DNA from: Corynebacterium appendicis CIP 107643
Lineage (GTDB): Bacteria; Actinomycetota; Actinomycetes; Mycobacteriales; Mycobacteriaceae
Assembly: GCF_030408415.1 (NCBI RefSeq)
Contig: NZ_CP046976.1
Span: forward strand, 434,001 to 498,000
Reading direction: 5' to 3'
Length of the DNA: 64,000 nt
Shown: piece after piece, positions 51,640-63,766 of the stretch
Layout of the letters: every line of letters begins with the position of its first letter
Position numbering within the stretch: the stretch's first letter is position 1
Translations under genes and position numbers: made by a program
Notes under the pieces: generated by a model
Told to the model about the DNA's origin: nothing
Databases searched by the model: none
The model's input: only the letters and a program-made list of their open reading frames with translations

Positions 51640-53384
51640 TGCGTGCGCGTGAATCTGCGTGGGTGAGGGGAGTGCTGGGCGCGTGCTCGGCGGCGGCGCT
51701 GTTCACAGTGACAGCCTGCGCTACGCTGCCGACGAGCACCGAGCCGCATGTCCTCCACGCTTTCGAGGGCCGGCCGGACCCGCAGCTGGACATGGAACCC
51801 ACCAAGGACGCCGAGCCCGATTTGCTGCTGCGCGAATTCTTCGCCGCCTCCGCGAACCCGTCGGGCCGGTACGAAGCCCCGCGCCGCTACCTGACTGGCC
51901 CGATGGCGCAGGCGTGGGAGCCGCACGAGGAAACCCTCGTCCTGGACACCTTCGAGCTCACCTCCCGGCCCATGACAGACCAGTCCAAACGGTCGTATGT
52001 GGTGCAAGGCCGCATCATCGGCAGGCTCGGCCCCGGCGGTGTGTTCCGGCCGGACAACCAGCAGTACGAAGCCACCATGGATCTCACCCAGGAAGACGGC
52101 CAGTGGCGGATAGCCGGCCTGCCCAACGACGTCGTGGTGGACCGGACCGAGCTGCGCAACCACTACGAGCCGAGCAACGTGTACTTCTACGACGCCACCG
52201 ACCAGGCGCTCATCCCTGACCGCCGCTGGGTCTACGCCGCAGCCACGTCGAAGGAGGACGCGCTGCTCAACTTGTTGGTCGGCGGGCCGTCAGACACGAT
52301 CGCCCCGGCCGTCAACAACGCTGTGGCCGACGATGTGGCCTACACCGGCTCCGCCGACGGCGTGTACCGCTTCACGGGCCTGGCCGAAGCGGAAGAGAAG
52401 ACCCGCGCGCGTTTCGCCGCGCAGGTGGTATGGACCCTGTCCGCCGCCGGTGTGCCGGGGCCGTACCCGGTCACGCTCAACGGTGTGCCGGTGGTGGGGG
52501 AGAGCACCGAGCTGACCACCGACCAGTTCCGGGAACTGAACCCGATCAAGCCAATCGAAAGCGGTCCCGACCTGTACACGCTGAGCGACGGCAAGGTGAG
52601 CAGCGTGGACAATATTGCCGAGGGCGAAGAGCCCGATGTCGAGCCCGTCGCCGCCGTCAATTCGCTCGGCAGCGTGTCGTCCGTGGACATCGGCGACGAG
52701 GGTAATTTCGCCGCCGTGATCAATGTCAGCGAGAACGAGCAGGCGCTCGTCGCCGGTTCAGTCGACGGCGGCCACAAGGAAGTTCAGCGCGCCGGTAGCT
52801 TCACCCGTCCGACCCTGGAACCCGACCACGACGCCGCCTGGGTCGTCGCCGACGGCAAGGGCATCATCCGTGCCGAGCGCTCCGCCGCCACCGGCGAGGT
52901 GGACGTGAACAGTGTGCAGGTGGAACTGCCGGAGAACGTCGACGGTGAGATCACCTTCCTGCGCATGTCCGGCAGCGGCTCGCGCGTGGCCATGATCGTC
53001 GACGGCCATCTCATCGTCGGCGTGGTGGAGCGCCGCGAGAATGGCCAGCGGGCGGTGGTCAATACCGCGAAATACGCTGAGGTGGAGCTCGACGGCTCCG
53101 CCGTCAGCGTCGACTGGCAGCCGGATGGCTCATTGCTCGTGGGCACCTCCGCCAATCAGCGCCCGGTGGTCCGCGTCGAGCAGGACGGCTCCTCGCTCAC
53201 CGCGCTCCCCTCCGGCAATGTCGGCGGTGCCGTCGTCGCTGTGGGCGCCACTGCGGACATGATGTACATCACCGACTCGAAGGTGCTCATGCGCATGCCG
53301 CTGCCCACCAAGGACTCGTTGAACTGGCGCGAGGTCCCCGGCCAGCAGGGCGTGCGCGCCGCTCCGGTGGTGCCGCGGCCGTGA
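51639..53384 (+). CDS. lpqB: Lipoprotein LpqB
   Basis: A 581-residue lipoprotein with lipobox VTAC (Cys about residue 28). It has a GerMN-type domain (residues ~190-300) and a C-terminal beta-propeller-like LpqB domain. In actinobacteria LpqB acts with MtrB in envelope signalling. Start overlaps the mtrB stop (TGATG); GTG 51636 is an alternative. Its end overlaps comF. Confidence 0.92.
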   Translation: MRARESAWVRGVLGACSAAALFTVTACATLPTSTEPHVLHAFEGRPDPQLDMEPTKDAEPDLLLREFFAASANPSGRYEAPRRYLTGPMAQAWEPHEETLVLDTFELTSRPMTDQSKRSYVVQGRIIGRLGPGGVFRPDNQQYEATMDLTQEDGQWRIAGLPNDVVVDRTELRNHYEPSNVYFYDATDQALIPDRRWVYAAATSKEDALLNLLVGGPSDTIAPAVNNAVADDVAYTGSADGVYRFTGLAEAEEKTRARFAAQVVWTLSAAGVPGPYPVTLNGVPVVGESTELTTDQFRELNPIKPIESGPDLYTLSDGKVSSVDNIAEGEEPDVEPVAAVNSLGSVSSVDIGDEGNFAAVINVSENEQALVAGSVDGGHKEVQRAGSFTRPTLEPDHDAAWVVADGKGIIRAERSAATGEVDVNSVQVELPENVDGEITFLRMSGSGSRVAMIVDGHLIVGVVERRENGQRAVVNTAKYAEVELDGSAVSVDWQPDGSLLVGTSANQRPVVRVEQDGSSLTALPSGNVGGAVVAVGATADMMYITDSKVLMRMPLPTKDSLNWREVPGQQGVRAAPVVPRP

Positions 53385-53989
53385 TCGGCGAGCTGCTCCT
53401 CCCGCGCCAGTGCGCCGGGTGCCGCGCACCCGGGTCTGCCCTGTGCCGGCGGTGCAAGGAGCAGCTGGCCACACCGCCGTTCCGCTCGAGCCCCAGTGTG
53501 GCGGTGCACGTGCCGGTCTTCGCTCTCGGCCCCTACGCCGACCCTCACCGCGGGGTGATTCTGGCGATGAAGGAGAAGAAGAACCTCGTTGTCCGGCGCC
53601 ACGCCGGGGCTGTGGTCGCGGCGGCGCTGGACTACCTGGAAGCCCGCGGCGAGATCCCGCCCGGGGCACACCTCGTTCCCGCACCGACCCGGCCGAAGGC
53701 GGCCCGAGCCCGCGGCGGCGACCCGGTGGCCGCCGTCTGCTCGCATGCCGGGCGCAGCACGTACTCCGTGCTGCGCTTGGCGGACGACACCCCCGATCAG
53801 GGCGGGCTCGACGAGGCCGGCCGCAGGCGGAACCTGCAGGGAAAGGTGTCCATCTCCGCCGTCCCGCCCGGTCCCGTGGTCGTGGTGGACGACGTGGTCA
53901 CGACGGGGGCGACGCTTCAAGCGAGCGTCGAAAAGCTTCTTGCCCGCGGCGGCGATGTGCGCGCGTGCCTGGTCCTCGCTGCCGCCTAA
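53381..53989 (+). CDS. comF: ComF family phosphoribosyltransferase-like protein
   Basis: 202 residues. N-terminal zinc ribbon with CAGCRAPGSALCRRC (four Cys) and a C-terminal PRTase domain with VVVVDDVVTTGATL (PRPP loop). ComF proteins are linked to DNA uptake in other bacteria, though here only homology suggests it. GTG 53381 overlaps the lpqB stop, so it is coupled. Confidence 0.88.
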   Translation: MIGELLLPRQCAGCRAPGSALCRRCKEQLATPPFRSSPSVAVHVPVFALGPYADPHRGVILAMKEKKNLVVRRHAGAVVAAALDYLEARGEIPPGAHLVPAPTRPKAARARGGDPVAAVCSHAGRSTYSVLRLADDTPDQGGLDEAGRRRNLQGKVSISAVPPGPVVVVDDVVTTGATLQASVEKLLARGGDVRACLVLAAA

Positions 53990-54101
53990 AACCTGCGTTA
54001 CAGGCATGTGAATTCAGCGGAAAAAAGAGGTGGCGAACGGTATAATTCTAAGTAGAGCGAGCGATCGCGTTCGACGTGCCCTAGTAGAAGGAGGAAAGCA
54101 G

Positions 54102-54785
54102 ATGACCTCTGCACACGAGAACAAGAACGAAGCCCTGAGCCCTTCCGCACAGGTGACCATCACGGGCCGCAACGTTGAAGTTCCGGAGCACTTCCAGGAG
54201 CGCGTGAACGGCAAGCTAGCCAAGATCGAGAAGCTCGATCCGACGCTGACCTTCTTCCACGTCGAGCTGCAGCACGAGCCGAACCCGCGCCGTGAGGCGC
54301 AGGCCAACCGCATCCAGATCACCGCGACCGGCAAGGGCCACCTCGCCCGCGCCGAGGCCAAGGAAGACAGCTTCTACGCCGCGCTCGAATCCGCGATCGG
54401 TAAGATGGAGCGCTCCCTGCGCAAGGTGAAGGTCCGCCGCGAGATCTCCATGGGTGGCCACCGCAAGCCGAAGTCCACCGGCGAGATCGCTGCCGAGCTC
54501 GCGGCTGAGGCGGAGCAGGCGCGTGCGCAGCAGGAGCAGGAAGCCGCGGCCGATCCGTACGCCGCGCAGATTGAGGACCAGCTGCCCGGCCAGGTCGTGC
54601 GAACCAAGGAGCACCCGGCCACCCCGATGAGCGTCGACGACGCACTGTCCGAGATGGAGCTGGTGGGCCACGACTTCTACCTGTTCATCAACTCCGAGAC
54701 CTCCCGTCCGTCCGTGGTGTACCGCCGCCACGCGTACGACTACGGCTTGATCACCCTCGTGCCGGAGGAAGAGTCCGGCAATTAG
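54102..54785 (+). CDS. hpf: Ribosome hibernation promoting factor (long form)
   Basis: 227 residues. The N-terminal domain (VTITGRNVEVPEHFQERVNGKLAKIEKLDP) blocks the ribosome's mRNA/tRNA sites; a linker rich in Ala/Glu/Gln follows, and the C-terminal domain (MSVDDALSEMELVGHDFYLFINSET, VVYRRHAYDYGLI) dimerises ribosomes. AGGAGG before ATG 54102. Typically stress-induced. Ended by a terminator at 54810-54858. Confidence 0.95.
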   Translation: MTSAHENKNEALSPSAQVTITGRNVEVPEHFQERVNGKLAKIEKLDPTLTFFHVELQHEPNPRREAQANRIQITATGKGHLARAEAKEDSFYAALESAIGKMERSLRKVKVRREISMGGHRKPKSTGEIAAELAAEAEQARAQQEQEAAADPYAAQIEDQLPGQVVRTKEHPATPMSVDDALSEMELVGHDFYLFINSETSRPSVVYRRHAYDYGLITLVPEEESGN

Positions 54786-54809
54786 ATCGGGCTGACTGCC
54801 TGTAGTTAC

Positions 54810-54858
54810 CTGCCCGTTTCCCCGCACCGGTTGCCGGGGGAGCGGGCAGTAGTGTTTT
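54810..54858 (+). terminator. Terminator after hpf
   Basis: CTGCCCG (54810-54816) pairs with CGGGCAG (54843-54849), with an inner CCCC/GGGG stem, followed by a T-run (TGTTTT). Confidence 0.75.
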
Positions 54859-55015
54859 CACAGCTTTCTGCCAGGGCAACCGCACGCCTGAAAGTGGTCC
54901 GGAACATGCGCGTGCGTACAATGGCGCTTTGAATAACGAGCGGAGTTGTTGCGTTGACTAACACGCCTGGGCTCCTGCTCGCGCTAGATGTATCCAACCG
55001 GAAGAGGAAGACAAC

Positions 55016-57562
<2,547 letters not shown>

Positions 57563-57569
57563 AGAGAGC

Positions 57570-57947
57570 TCACAGCACCCGGAAGGACTCCAGCCGGTCG
57601 GCGTTGATGCGCGCCACCCACGCGTAGCGCGCGCCCTGCGATTCGGCGGTGCCGAAGAATTCCTGGCCGCGCCGCCGGCTGGCAGACACAGTGACCAAAC
57701 CGCGCTTCTGCATTCCGCCGATGCGCCGGGCCCGCAGATAGCTGCGCACGATCGGCGCGAACGTCCGTTTCTGCAGTGTCTGTATATCCCTGATGCCGAA
57801 GGCGGCGTCGAGCGCCACCCGGATCAACGGGTTGAACGGCGGGGACTCGCCTGAACTGCTGCCAGATCTCGCGGGTGTTGCCGCGCGCTGTTCTGTTCGC
57901 GGCAGCAGCACTTTCATGTGCGTGTAACCGGGGACGGGATAATACAT
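57570..57947 (-). CDS. Rv3235-family protein
   Basis: 125 residues, basic, with RVALDAAFGIRDIQTLQKRTFAPIVRSYLRARRI and the C-terminal GARYAWVARINADRLESFRVL pattern of the small actinobacterial Rv3235/DUF6459 family found near secA. Start ATG 57947; ATG 57917 is possible. No function known. Convergent with secA, 7 bases apart. Confidence 0.75.
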   Translation of the reverse strand: MYYPVPGYTHMKVLLPRTEQRAATPARSGSSSGESPPFNPLIRVALDAAFGIRDIQTLQKRTFAPIVRSYLRARRIGGMQKRGLVTVSASRRRGQEFFGTAESQGARYAWVARINADRLESFRVL

Positions 57948-58182
57948 TTTCGTGCCTCCTCAAGGTGGGGGCCGCGAGAAAGACGACGGTGGAATCGTCG
58001 TTGCGCGGCCGTTTCACCCCGGGGGCGGACGCGGCGTGGGCTAGGTAGTATTGTGCCAGGCTCCGGGCGCGGTGTCCGGACAAATGAGCCGCCTGATGCG
58101 CACTGAAGTAGACAATCGCTGGTGCTGTCATCAGGGCGGCGTCAATGAAACGACAGATCAAAGCGAAGGAACGGGGTCGTTG

Positions 58183-58593
58183 ATGCAGGGTTTGATTGTG
58201 GATTACGTCGGTGTGCTCGACGTCGAGGGCGAGGACGTGAAGCGCTGGCAGGCGCTGCTCGCGGAGCTCAAGGCTAACGAGGTCAGCACCGCGATTCTCT
58301 CCAACGACCCAGGCGGCCCGGGTGCCGAGCCGATCCGCGAATGGGAATTCCGCGGCCACGTCGACGCTGTTGTTCTCTCCGGCGAGATCGGCGCGGAGAA
58401 GCCTGAGAAGGCGGCATTCCAGGCCGCTGCCGACGCGATCGGCGTGCCGCTGGAGGACTGCACCATGATCGACGACGACATTCTCAATGTCCGCGGCGCG
58501 GTCGAAGCCGGCCTGATCGGCATTCTCCACACCGCTTTCGACCGCACCGTGGTGGAGATTCAGTCCCTCTACGGCATCGAGGGCGAGTTCTAG
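58183..58593 (+). CDS. HAD-like hydrolase
   Basis: 136 residues with a compact HAD fold: LIVDYVGVLDVEG (motif I-like, Asp then VG instead of the usual DGT), ILSNDPGGPG (motif II), GAEKPEKAAFQAAADAIGV (motif III Lys) and CTMIDDDILNVRGA (motif IV). The cap domain is minimal. The next gene starts at its stop codon, so both are likely co-translated. Confidence 0.8.
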   Translation: MQGLIVDYVGVLDVEGEDVKRWQALLAELKANEVSTAILSNDPGGPGAEPIREWEFRGHVDAVVLSGEIGAEKPEKAAFQAAADAIGVPLEDCTMIDDDILNVRGAVEAGLIGILHTAFDRTVVEIQSLYGIEGEF

Positions 58594-59087
58594 TGCGCGT
58601 CTACATTCCCGCCACCTTCGCTATGCTCAAGGAGCTCGACGCGGACGGCGAAATCCACGCCCGCAGCGGCTGGGGCTTCGCGGCCACGCCCGCGCTGGTC
58701 GAGTTCTTCACCTCCGGCGACGAGGAGGAGATCGAGGCCGTCGCATTCGACGACGCCGCTCTGGCCTCCCTGCGCCTCTTGGCCATCGGCGACGAGCCGG
58801 ATTTCCCGCACCGCCGCGTGGTCATCTCCGCCGACGTCGATGCCACACCCCAGCCCGATATGGGCGAATCTGTGGTCAAGCTGTCCGAGGCGATCACACG
58901 CGAGGATGTCGCCGCCATCCACGTCGACATCGCGGCCGCTGAGGAAGCCACGAAGAAAGCCACAGAGCTTATCGACGCCGCCGATCTCGGCGACCAAGAC
59001 GCCGAACTCGCCGTGGGCGACGCACAGGACAATTACCTGGCGTTCTACCACCCGGACGAGCTGCCCTTCCTCGTCGAGCTGCTCTAG
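58593..59087 (+). CDS. DUF6912 family protein
   Basis: 164 residues beginning MRVYIPATFAMLKELDADGE and carrying an acidic, mostly helical C-terminus ending YHPDELPFLVELL. The family is conserved in Corynebacterium and relatives, function unknown. GTG 58593 overlaps the HAD stop (TAGTG). A CTTATCGACG copy encodes ELIDA at 58968-58977. Confidence 0.78.
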   Translation: MRVYIPATFAMLKELDADGEIHARSGWGFAATPALVEFFTSGDEEEIEAVAFDDAALASLRLLAIGDEPDFPHRRVVISADVDATPQPDMGESVVKLSEAITREDVAAIHVDIAAAEEATKKATELIDAADLGDQDAELAVGDAQDNYLAFYHPDELPFLVELL

Positions 59088-59108
59088 CCTCGCGCTGCTA
59101 GTCGTACG

Positions 59109-60125
59109 TCAGTCGTACGTCGTCTCGTTGATCCGCAGCGCCACCAGTAGGCGTCGCACAGCCTGGACGCGCCGCCCGATGACGGAGTTCGAATCGAAAT
59201 CGTCCCACGCGCATTCCGGGTCCGCCGGGGGGCCGGCGTGCGTGCACCCGCGCGGGCAGCGTTCCGCCGCCTCGGCGAGATCCGGGAACGGCGCGATCAC
59301 CTCGTCGGGCGAGACGTGCGCCAGCCCGAAGGACCTGATACCGGGGGTGTCGATGATCCAGCCGTGCCCGCCCGGCAATTCCAGCGCCACCGACTGAGTG
59401 GACGTGTGGCGTCCCTTGCCCACGCCGGAGACTTCTCCCGTCTCGCGGTTGGCGTCTGGGACGATGCGGTTGACCAGCGTCGACTTTCCCACACCGGAGT
59501 GGCCGATCAGGGCGGACAAGCGGCCGTCGATACGCTCTAGCAACGCCGCAATGTCGTCGTCGATGCCCGTGCGCAGGACCTCCACGTCGAGGTCGGCGAG
59601 CTCCTTCTCGAACTCGCCCGGGTCCGCCAGATCCGACTTGGTCAAGCAGACCACGGGGGTGACGCCGCCGACGAACGCGGCGACGAGCGCGCGCTCGACG
59701 AAGCCCGTTCGCGGCGGGGGATCGGCCACCGCGCAGACGATGAGGAGGACCTCCGCGTTCGCGACCACGATGCGCTCGTACGGGTCCGTGTCGTCGGCGG
59801 TGCGCCGTAGTTCGGAGGTGCGTTCTTCGCGCTTGACGATGCGCGCGAGCGTATCTTTCACCCCGCTGGTGTCGCCCACGACGCCGACGCGGTCGCCGAC
59901 CTCGATCGAGGTGCGGCCCAGCTCCCGTGCGCGCATGCACACCACGCGCGTGCCGTCTTCTAACACCACGCCCCAGCGGCCGCGGTCCTTCGTGATCACC
60001 AGGCCGACGACGGCGTCCTTGTGTTTCGGTCGGTCCTTCGACCGCGGGCGCGACCCCTTGCCGGGGCGGACTTTCACATCCGATTCGTCGTAGCTGGAGA
60101 AGTCCCGTCCGCCGCGCCTAGCCAT
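59109..60125 (-). CDS. rsgA: Ribosome small subunit-dependent GTPase A
   Basis: A 338-residue circularly permuted GTPase of 30S maturation. N-terminal OB fold ([19 protein letters not shown]), G4 TKSD first, then G1 [13 protein letters not shown]2 region [11 protein letters not shown]3 DTPG, and the zinc-binding [16 protein letters not shown]. The order is characteristic of RsgA. Start ATG 60125 overlaps the aroA stop by eight bases, so translation is coupled. Confidence 0.95.
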   Translation of the reverse strand: MARRGGRDFSSYDESDVKVRPGKGSRPRSKDRPKHKDAVVGLVITKDRGRWGVVLEDGTRVVCMRARELGRTSIEVGDRVGVVGDTSGVKDTLARIVKREERTSELRRTADDTDPYERIVVANAEVLLIVCAVADPPPRTGFVERALVAAFVGGVTPVVCLTKSDLADPGEFEKELADLDVEVLRTGIDDDIAALLERIDGRLSALIGHSGVGKSTLVNRIVPDANRETGEVSGVGKGRHTSTQSVALELPGGHGWIIDTPGIRSFGLAHVSPDEVIAPFPDLAEAAERCPRGCTHAGPPADPECAWDDFDSNSVIGRRVQAVRRLLVALRINETTYD

Positions 60126-61389
60126 TGAGCATGTCCGCCCACATCGTCTCAAAGCCCGGCAGCGTCTTCGACGTCGTGCCGATGTCTTCGACCTGAACGC
60201 CCTCGGTGGTCAGGCCGATGATCGCGCCGGCGGTGGCCATGCGGTGGTCGGCATAGGAATGCCAGGTTCCGCCGTGCAGGTCAGCGGGGGTGATGCGCAG
60301 GCCGTCATCAAGCTCCTCACATGTGCCGCCGAGCGCTGTGATCTCAGCGCTCAGCGCGGCCAGGCGGTCCGTCTCGTGCCCGCGCAGGTGCGCGATACCT
60401 GTCAGCTCGCTCGGCGTGGACGCCTGCGTGGCCAGCGCCGCTACCGTCGGGGTGAGCTCGCCGATATCGCCCATGTCTAATTCGATGCCCTGCAGCTCGC
60501 CGGGCTCGGGGCCCGTAACAGTGAGCGTGTTGTCTTGGCCGTAGCGCTCCAGGCGGACGTGGGCGCCCATGCGCTCGAGGATGCCGCGGATCGCGTCGCC
60601 CGCCTGGGTCGTGGTGCCCGGCCAGCGCGGCACGCTCACCGTTCCACCCGTCACCGCGGCGGCGGCGAGGAACGGCGTCGCGTTGGACAGGTCCGGCTCG
60701 ATCACCCAGGTACCGCCCGTGATCGGGCCCGGGTGCACGATCCACTCGGTCAGGTGTGTTTCGACCTTAACGCCCGCGGCGCGCACCATCTCCACGGTCA
60801 TCTCGATGTGCGGCGTCGACGGCACACGGTCGCCGGTGTGCACGATGTGGAGGCCCTCGTCGAAACGCGCCCCCGCGAGGAGGAGAGCCGAGACGAACTG
60901 CGAGCTTTTCGACGCATCCATCTCGATCCGCCCGCCCTTCGCCAAACCTGTGCCGCGGACCGTGAACGGCAGGGCGTCGCCCTCGACGTCCACGCCCGCG
61001 TCGCGCAGCGCGTCCAGCACTGTTTGGACCGGGCGGGCTCGCGCCTGCTCGTCGCCGTCGACACGCACGTCGCCGTTCGCGAACGCCGCGACCGCCGGGA
61101 TGAAGCGCATGACCGTGCCGGCCAGCCCGCAGTCGACCGTGCCGCCCGTGAGCTGCCCCGGGGTGGCGGTGAGCGTGTCGCCGTCGACCGCGAATTCCAC
61201 GCCCATCGCCTCCAGCGCGCCCTGCATCAAGTCCGTGTCGCGGGAGCGCAACGCGCCCACGAGCGTGCTCGACTCGCTCGCAAGAGCCGCGAGAACGTAC
61301 GCGCGGTTGGTGATGGATTTCGAGCCGGGCACCACGACAGTGCTGGTGAACGGCTCGGGGTGGAACGGCGCTGGCCACAATTGCGTCAT
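60118..61389 (-). CDS. aroA: 5-enolpyruvylshikimate-3-phosphate synthase
   Basis: 423 residues, aromatic amino acid pathway. Motifs: [30 protein letters not shown] (PEP site), [39 protein letters not shown]. The GTVMRF form belongs to the actinobacterial class. Start ATG 61389. First gene of the aroA-rsgA pair. Confidence 0.96.
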   Translation of the reverse strand: MTQLWPAPFHPEPFTSTVVVPGSKSITNRAYVLAALASESSTLVGALRSRDTDLMQGALEAMGVEFAVDGDTLTATPGQLTGGTVDCGLAGTVMRFIPAVAAFANGDVRVDGDEQARARPVQTVLDALRDAGVDVEGDALPFTVRGTGLAKGGRIEMDASKSSQFVSALLLAGARFDEGLHIVHTGDRVPSTPHIEMTVEMVRAAGVKVETHLTEWIVHPGPITGGTWVIEPDLSNATPFLAAAAVTGGTVSVPRWPGTTTQAGDAIRGILERMGAHVRLERYGQDNTLTVTGPEPGELQGIELDMGDIGELTPTVAALATQASTPSELTGIAHLRGHETDRLAALSAEITALGGTCEELDDGLRITPADLHGGTWHSYADHRMATAGAIIGLTTEGVQVEDIGTTSKTLPGFETMWADMLNG

Positions 61390-61432
61390 GCGGGCCATCC
61401 TACCGAGCCGCCCGCGGGCATAATGGGATGGC

Positions 61433-62125
61433 ATGTGCGGACGTTTCGTTCTCTTCACCACAGGCGACGACCTGATCAGCGCCGTCGGCACCCTGCCCGG
61501 CGTCACCGAAGTCGCAGCGCCCGACGGCACCCCGCCGGCGCGCTACAACATCGGGCCCACACAGCAGGTCCCGCTCATCCGCTTCGACGGCACAGAAGCG
61601 CTTATCGACGCCGCCCGCTGGGGCCTCCTGCCCACCTGGAAGAAGGACGAGAACGGACCGCCCCTATTCAACGCCCGCGGAGAGACCGTCGCCGAGAAGC
61701 CCTCCTTCCGCTCCGCCTTCAAATCGCGCCGCGGACTGATGGTGCTCGACGGATACTACGAGTGGAAAGCTGACGCCGACACGAAGACTGGGAAGCAGCC
61801 GTATTTCGTGCGCCCCGAAGACGGCCTGCTCTACGCGGCCGCGCTGTGGGAGACCGGCCTGGACAAGCTATCCACCACGATGGTCACCACCGACGCCGCC
61901 GACAATATGGCGTGGCTGCACCACCGCCTCCCGCTCTTCCTCCGCGAGGACGAGATCGACCAGTGGGTGCACGGTTCGCCCGAGGAAGCCCTCGAATTAG
62001 TCCACCCGTCCCGCGTCGCCGAGAATCTCGAGTGGCGCCCCGCCGCTTCAGAAGTGGGCAATATCCGCAACGAGTACGCGGAACTTATCGGCGACGGCTC
62101 GTTCAGCACCGACCCGGTGGAGTAG
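61433..62125 (+). CDS. SRAP-family (HMCES/YedK) abasic-site protein
   Basis: 230 residues. MCGRF start, so Cys2 becomes the catalytic N-terminal residue after Met removal and links to abasic sites in single-stranded DNA. Family residues: N39 (RYNIGPTQ), [32 protein letters not shown] and the LHHRLPLFL motif, which normally reads HDRMP. Divergent from aroA. A CTTATCGACG copy encodes ALIDA (61601-61610). Confidence 0.92.
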   Translation: MCGRFVLFTTGDDLISAVGTLPGVTEVAAPDGTPPARYNIGPTQQVPLIRFDGTEALIDAARWGLLPTWKKDENGPPLFNARGETVAEKPSFRSAFKSRRGLMVLDGYYEWKADADTKTGKQPYFVRPEDGLLYAAALWETGLDKLSTTMVTTDAADNMAWLHHRLPLFLREDEIDQWVHGSPEEALELVHPSRVAENLEWRPAASEVGNIRNEYAELIGDGSFSTDPVE

Positions 62126-62135
62126 CAGCCTCAGC

Positions 62136-62606
62136 CTAATCAGCCGCGATATCTACGAATTCCGCGCCGCTCAGCTCCGCGAGATCCGCCGGCGACATCG
62201 CGATCGACAGGCCGCGCTGGCCCGCCGAGACGGTGATGGTCTGGGCACCGCGGACAGAGGCGTCGATAAGCGTGCTCAATTTTTGTTTCGTGCCCAGCGG
62301 CGAGATGCCGCCCACGATGTACCCGGTGAGGCGCTGCGCGACCTTCGGGTCCGCCATTTCCGCGTTCTTCCAGCCCAGCGCTTTGGCCGCGTGCTTGAGC
62401 GACAGGTGCCCGGCGACCGGCACGCAGCAGACTGCGTACTCGCGCTCGTGGTGGATGACCAGCGTCTTGAGCGTCCTCGCGGCATCGAGGCCCAGCTCCT
62501 CCACGGCGTGCTCGCCGAAATGGTCCGTGCCCGCGGCGTAGGTGAGAACCTCGTGGTCCACGCCCGCTTTCTGCACTACTTCCAACGCGTGAGTCTTCGC
62601 TGCCAT
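62136..62606 (-). CDS. ybaK: Cys-tRNA(Pro) deacylase YbaK
   Basis: 156 residues; hydrolyses Cys-tRNAPro to keep translation accurate. The pattern LKTLVIHHEREYAVCCVPVAGHLSLKHAAKALG and TGYIVGGISPLGTKQKL (GGxSPxG) is typical. Start ATG 62606. A CTTATCGACG copy encodes TLIDA (62261-62270). Confidence 0.92.
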   Translation of the reverse strand: MAAKTHALEVVQKAGVDHEVLTYAAGTDHFGEHAVEELGLDAARTLKTLVIHHEREYAVCCVPVAGHLSLKHAAKALGWKNAEMADPKVAQRLTGYIVGGISPLGTKQKLSTLIDASVRGAQTITVSAGQRGLSIAMSPADLAELSGAEFVDIAAD

Positions 62607-62641
62607 AGGCTCCAGCCTAGTTGTCGCGCATGGCCGCTAGA

Positions 62642-63226
62642 ATGGCACCCATGGCTGGAAACGATCTCGAACAGCGCTTCACCGAGGAGGCGATGCCGCT
62701 GCTGGACCAGCTCTACGGTGGCGCGCTGCGCATGACGCGCAACCCGCAAGACGCTGAAGACCTGGTGCAGGAGACCTACCTCAAAGCCTTCAAGGCGTTC
62801 GACTCCTTCAAAGAAGGAACGAACCTCAAAGCGTGGCTGTACCGGATCATGACGAACACATACATCAATTCGTACCGGAAGAAACAGCGCCGGCCGCTGG
62901 AAACCTCCGCCGAGGACGTCACCGACCGGCAGCTGTACACCACCAGCTCCCACGACTCGACCGGCCTGCAATCCGCCGAAGTCGAAGCACTGAAGAACCT
63001 GCCCGACACGCAGATCGCCGAAGCGATGAACTCGCTCAACGACGACTACCGCATGGTCGTTTACTACGCCGATGTCGAAGGGCTGGCCTACAAAGAGATC
63101 GCCGAAGTCATGGACGTTCCCTTAGGCACCGTCATGTCGCGGCTGCACCGTGGAAGAAAACAGCTGCGCGAGTTGTTGAAAGATGTGGCTAACGAACAAG
63201 GCATTGGTCTGGAGGAGCAGAAATAA
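62642..63226 (+). CDS. sigH: ECF sigma factor SigH
   Basis: A 194-residue group IV sigma factor for the heat/oxidative-stress regulon. Sigma-2 region: [24 protein letters not shown] and [20 protein letters not shown]; sigma-4: [45 protein letters not shown]. The following rshA overlaps its stop by one base. ATG 62642 or 62651; neither has a good ribosome-binding site. Confidence 0.95.
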   Translation: MAPMAGNDLEQRFTEEAMPLLDQLYGGALRMTRNPQDAEDLVQETYLKAFKAFDSFKEGTNLKAWLYRIMTNTYINSYRKKQRRPLETSAEDVTDRQLYTTSSHDSTGLQSAEVEALKNLPDTQIAEAMNSLNDDYRMVVYYADVEGLAYKEIAEVMDVPLGTVMSRLHRGRKQLRELLKDVANEQGIGLEEQK

Positions 63227-63480
63227 TGGGCGACTGCAATATCGAACCGGTACGCGCACACGCGCTACTCTGCGAATACTTCGACCCCGACACCCCTTCC
63301 GGGCGGGTGGCCGAGATCCGCGAGATCATCCAGACCTGCCCCGAGAGCTTCGCCTGGCTCAAATCCGAGACTGAGATCCGCCAGATCGTCCGCCGCTGCA
63401 ACTGCCAGGACCAGGCGCCCGAGGGGCTGCGTCAGCGGATCGTGCAGTCCATTTCCATTAGCTACACGCGGTACGAGTAG
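63226..63480 (+). CDS. rshA: Anti-sigma factor RshA
   Basis: An 84-residue zinc-binding anti-sigma factor for SigH. Shared features: IREIIQTCPESFAWLKSETEIRQIVRRCNCQDQAPEGLRQRI. The usual HxxxCxxC of RsrA/RshA is degenerate here: the first site reads IIQTCPES, without His or the second Cys, while CNC remains. If the metal site is weakened, redox sensing may differ. Start ATG overlaps the sigH stop (TAATG). Confidence 0.9.
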   Translation: MGDCNIEPVRAHALLCEYFDPDTPSGRVAEIREIIQTCPESFAWLKSETEIRQIVRRCNCQDQAPEGLRQRIVQSISISYTRYE

Positions 63481-63523
63481 CTGTGGGCTGGCTTCCGCCA
63501 TCTTCGTGGAAGCCGGAATAGCG

Positions 63524-63562
63524 AAACTCCCTTCCACCGAATCTAACGGTGGAAGGGAGTTT
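63524..63562. terminator. Strong hairpin between rshA and bL37 (bidirectional)
   Basis: A perfect 15-bp stem, AAACTCCCTTCCACC (63524-63538) with GGTGGAAGGGAGTTT (63548-63562), serves the convergent rshA (+) and bL37 (-). A second small hairpin (GGCTTCC/GGAAGCC, around 63490-63514) lies just upstream. Confidence 0.8.
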
Positions 63563-63579
63563 CTGTGCGTTTCAACTCT

Positions 63580-63654
63580 TTAGGAGTTAGGACGCTTGCC
63601 GCGGTTAGCGCTCTTCTTGCGGCGGTCCTTGCGCTTACGACCACGCTTGCTCAT
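63580..63654 (-). CDS. Ribosomal protein bL37 (24 residues)
   Basis: MSKRGRKRKDRRKKSANRGK followed by RPNS: a tiny, strongly basic protein matching the actinobacterial bL37 of the large ribosomal subunit. ATG 63654 has a perfect AAGGAGG. Too short for most gene calling. It sits between rshA and whcE, convergent with rshA. Confidence 0.85.
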   Translation of the reverse strand: MSKRGRKRKDRRKKSANRGKRPNS

Positions 63655-63766
63655 AACGACCTCCTTGGGCCAAAGATACGGTACTGATCTAACTGTTAGT
63701 CCACTTTATCGGGCACCGGCCCGGCAACGGTAATTGGTCCGCTTTTGGGGCCGGTTCGTGCGTGGC

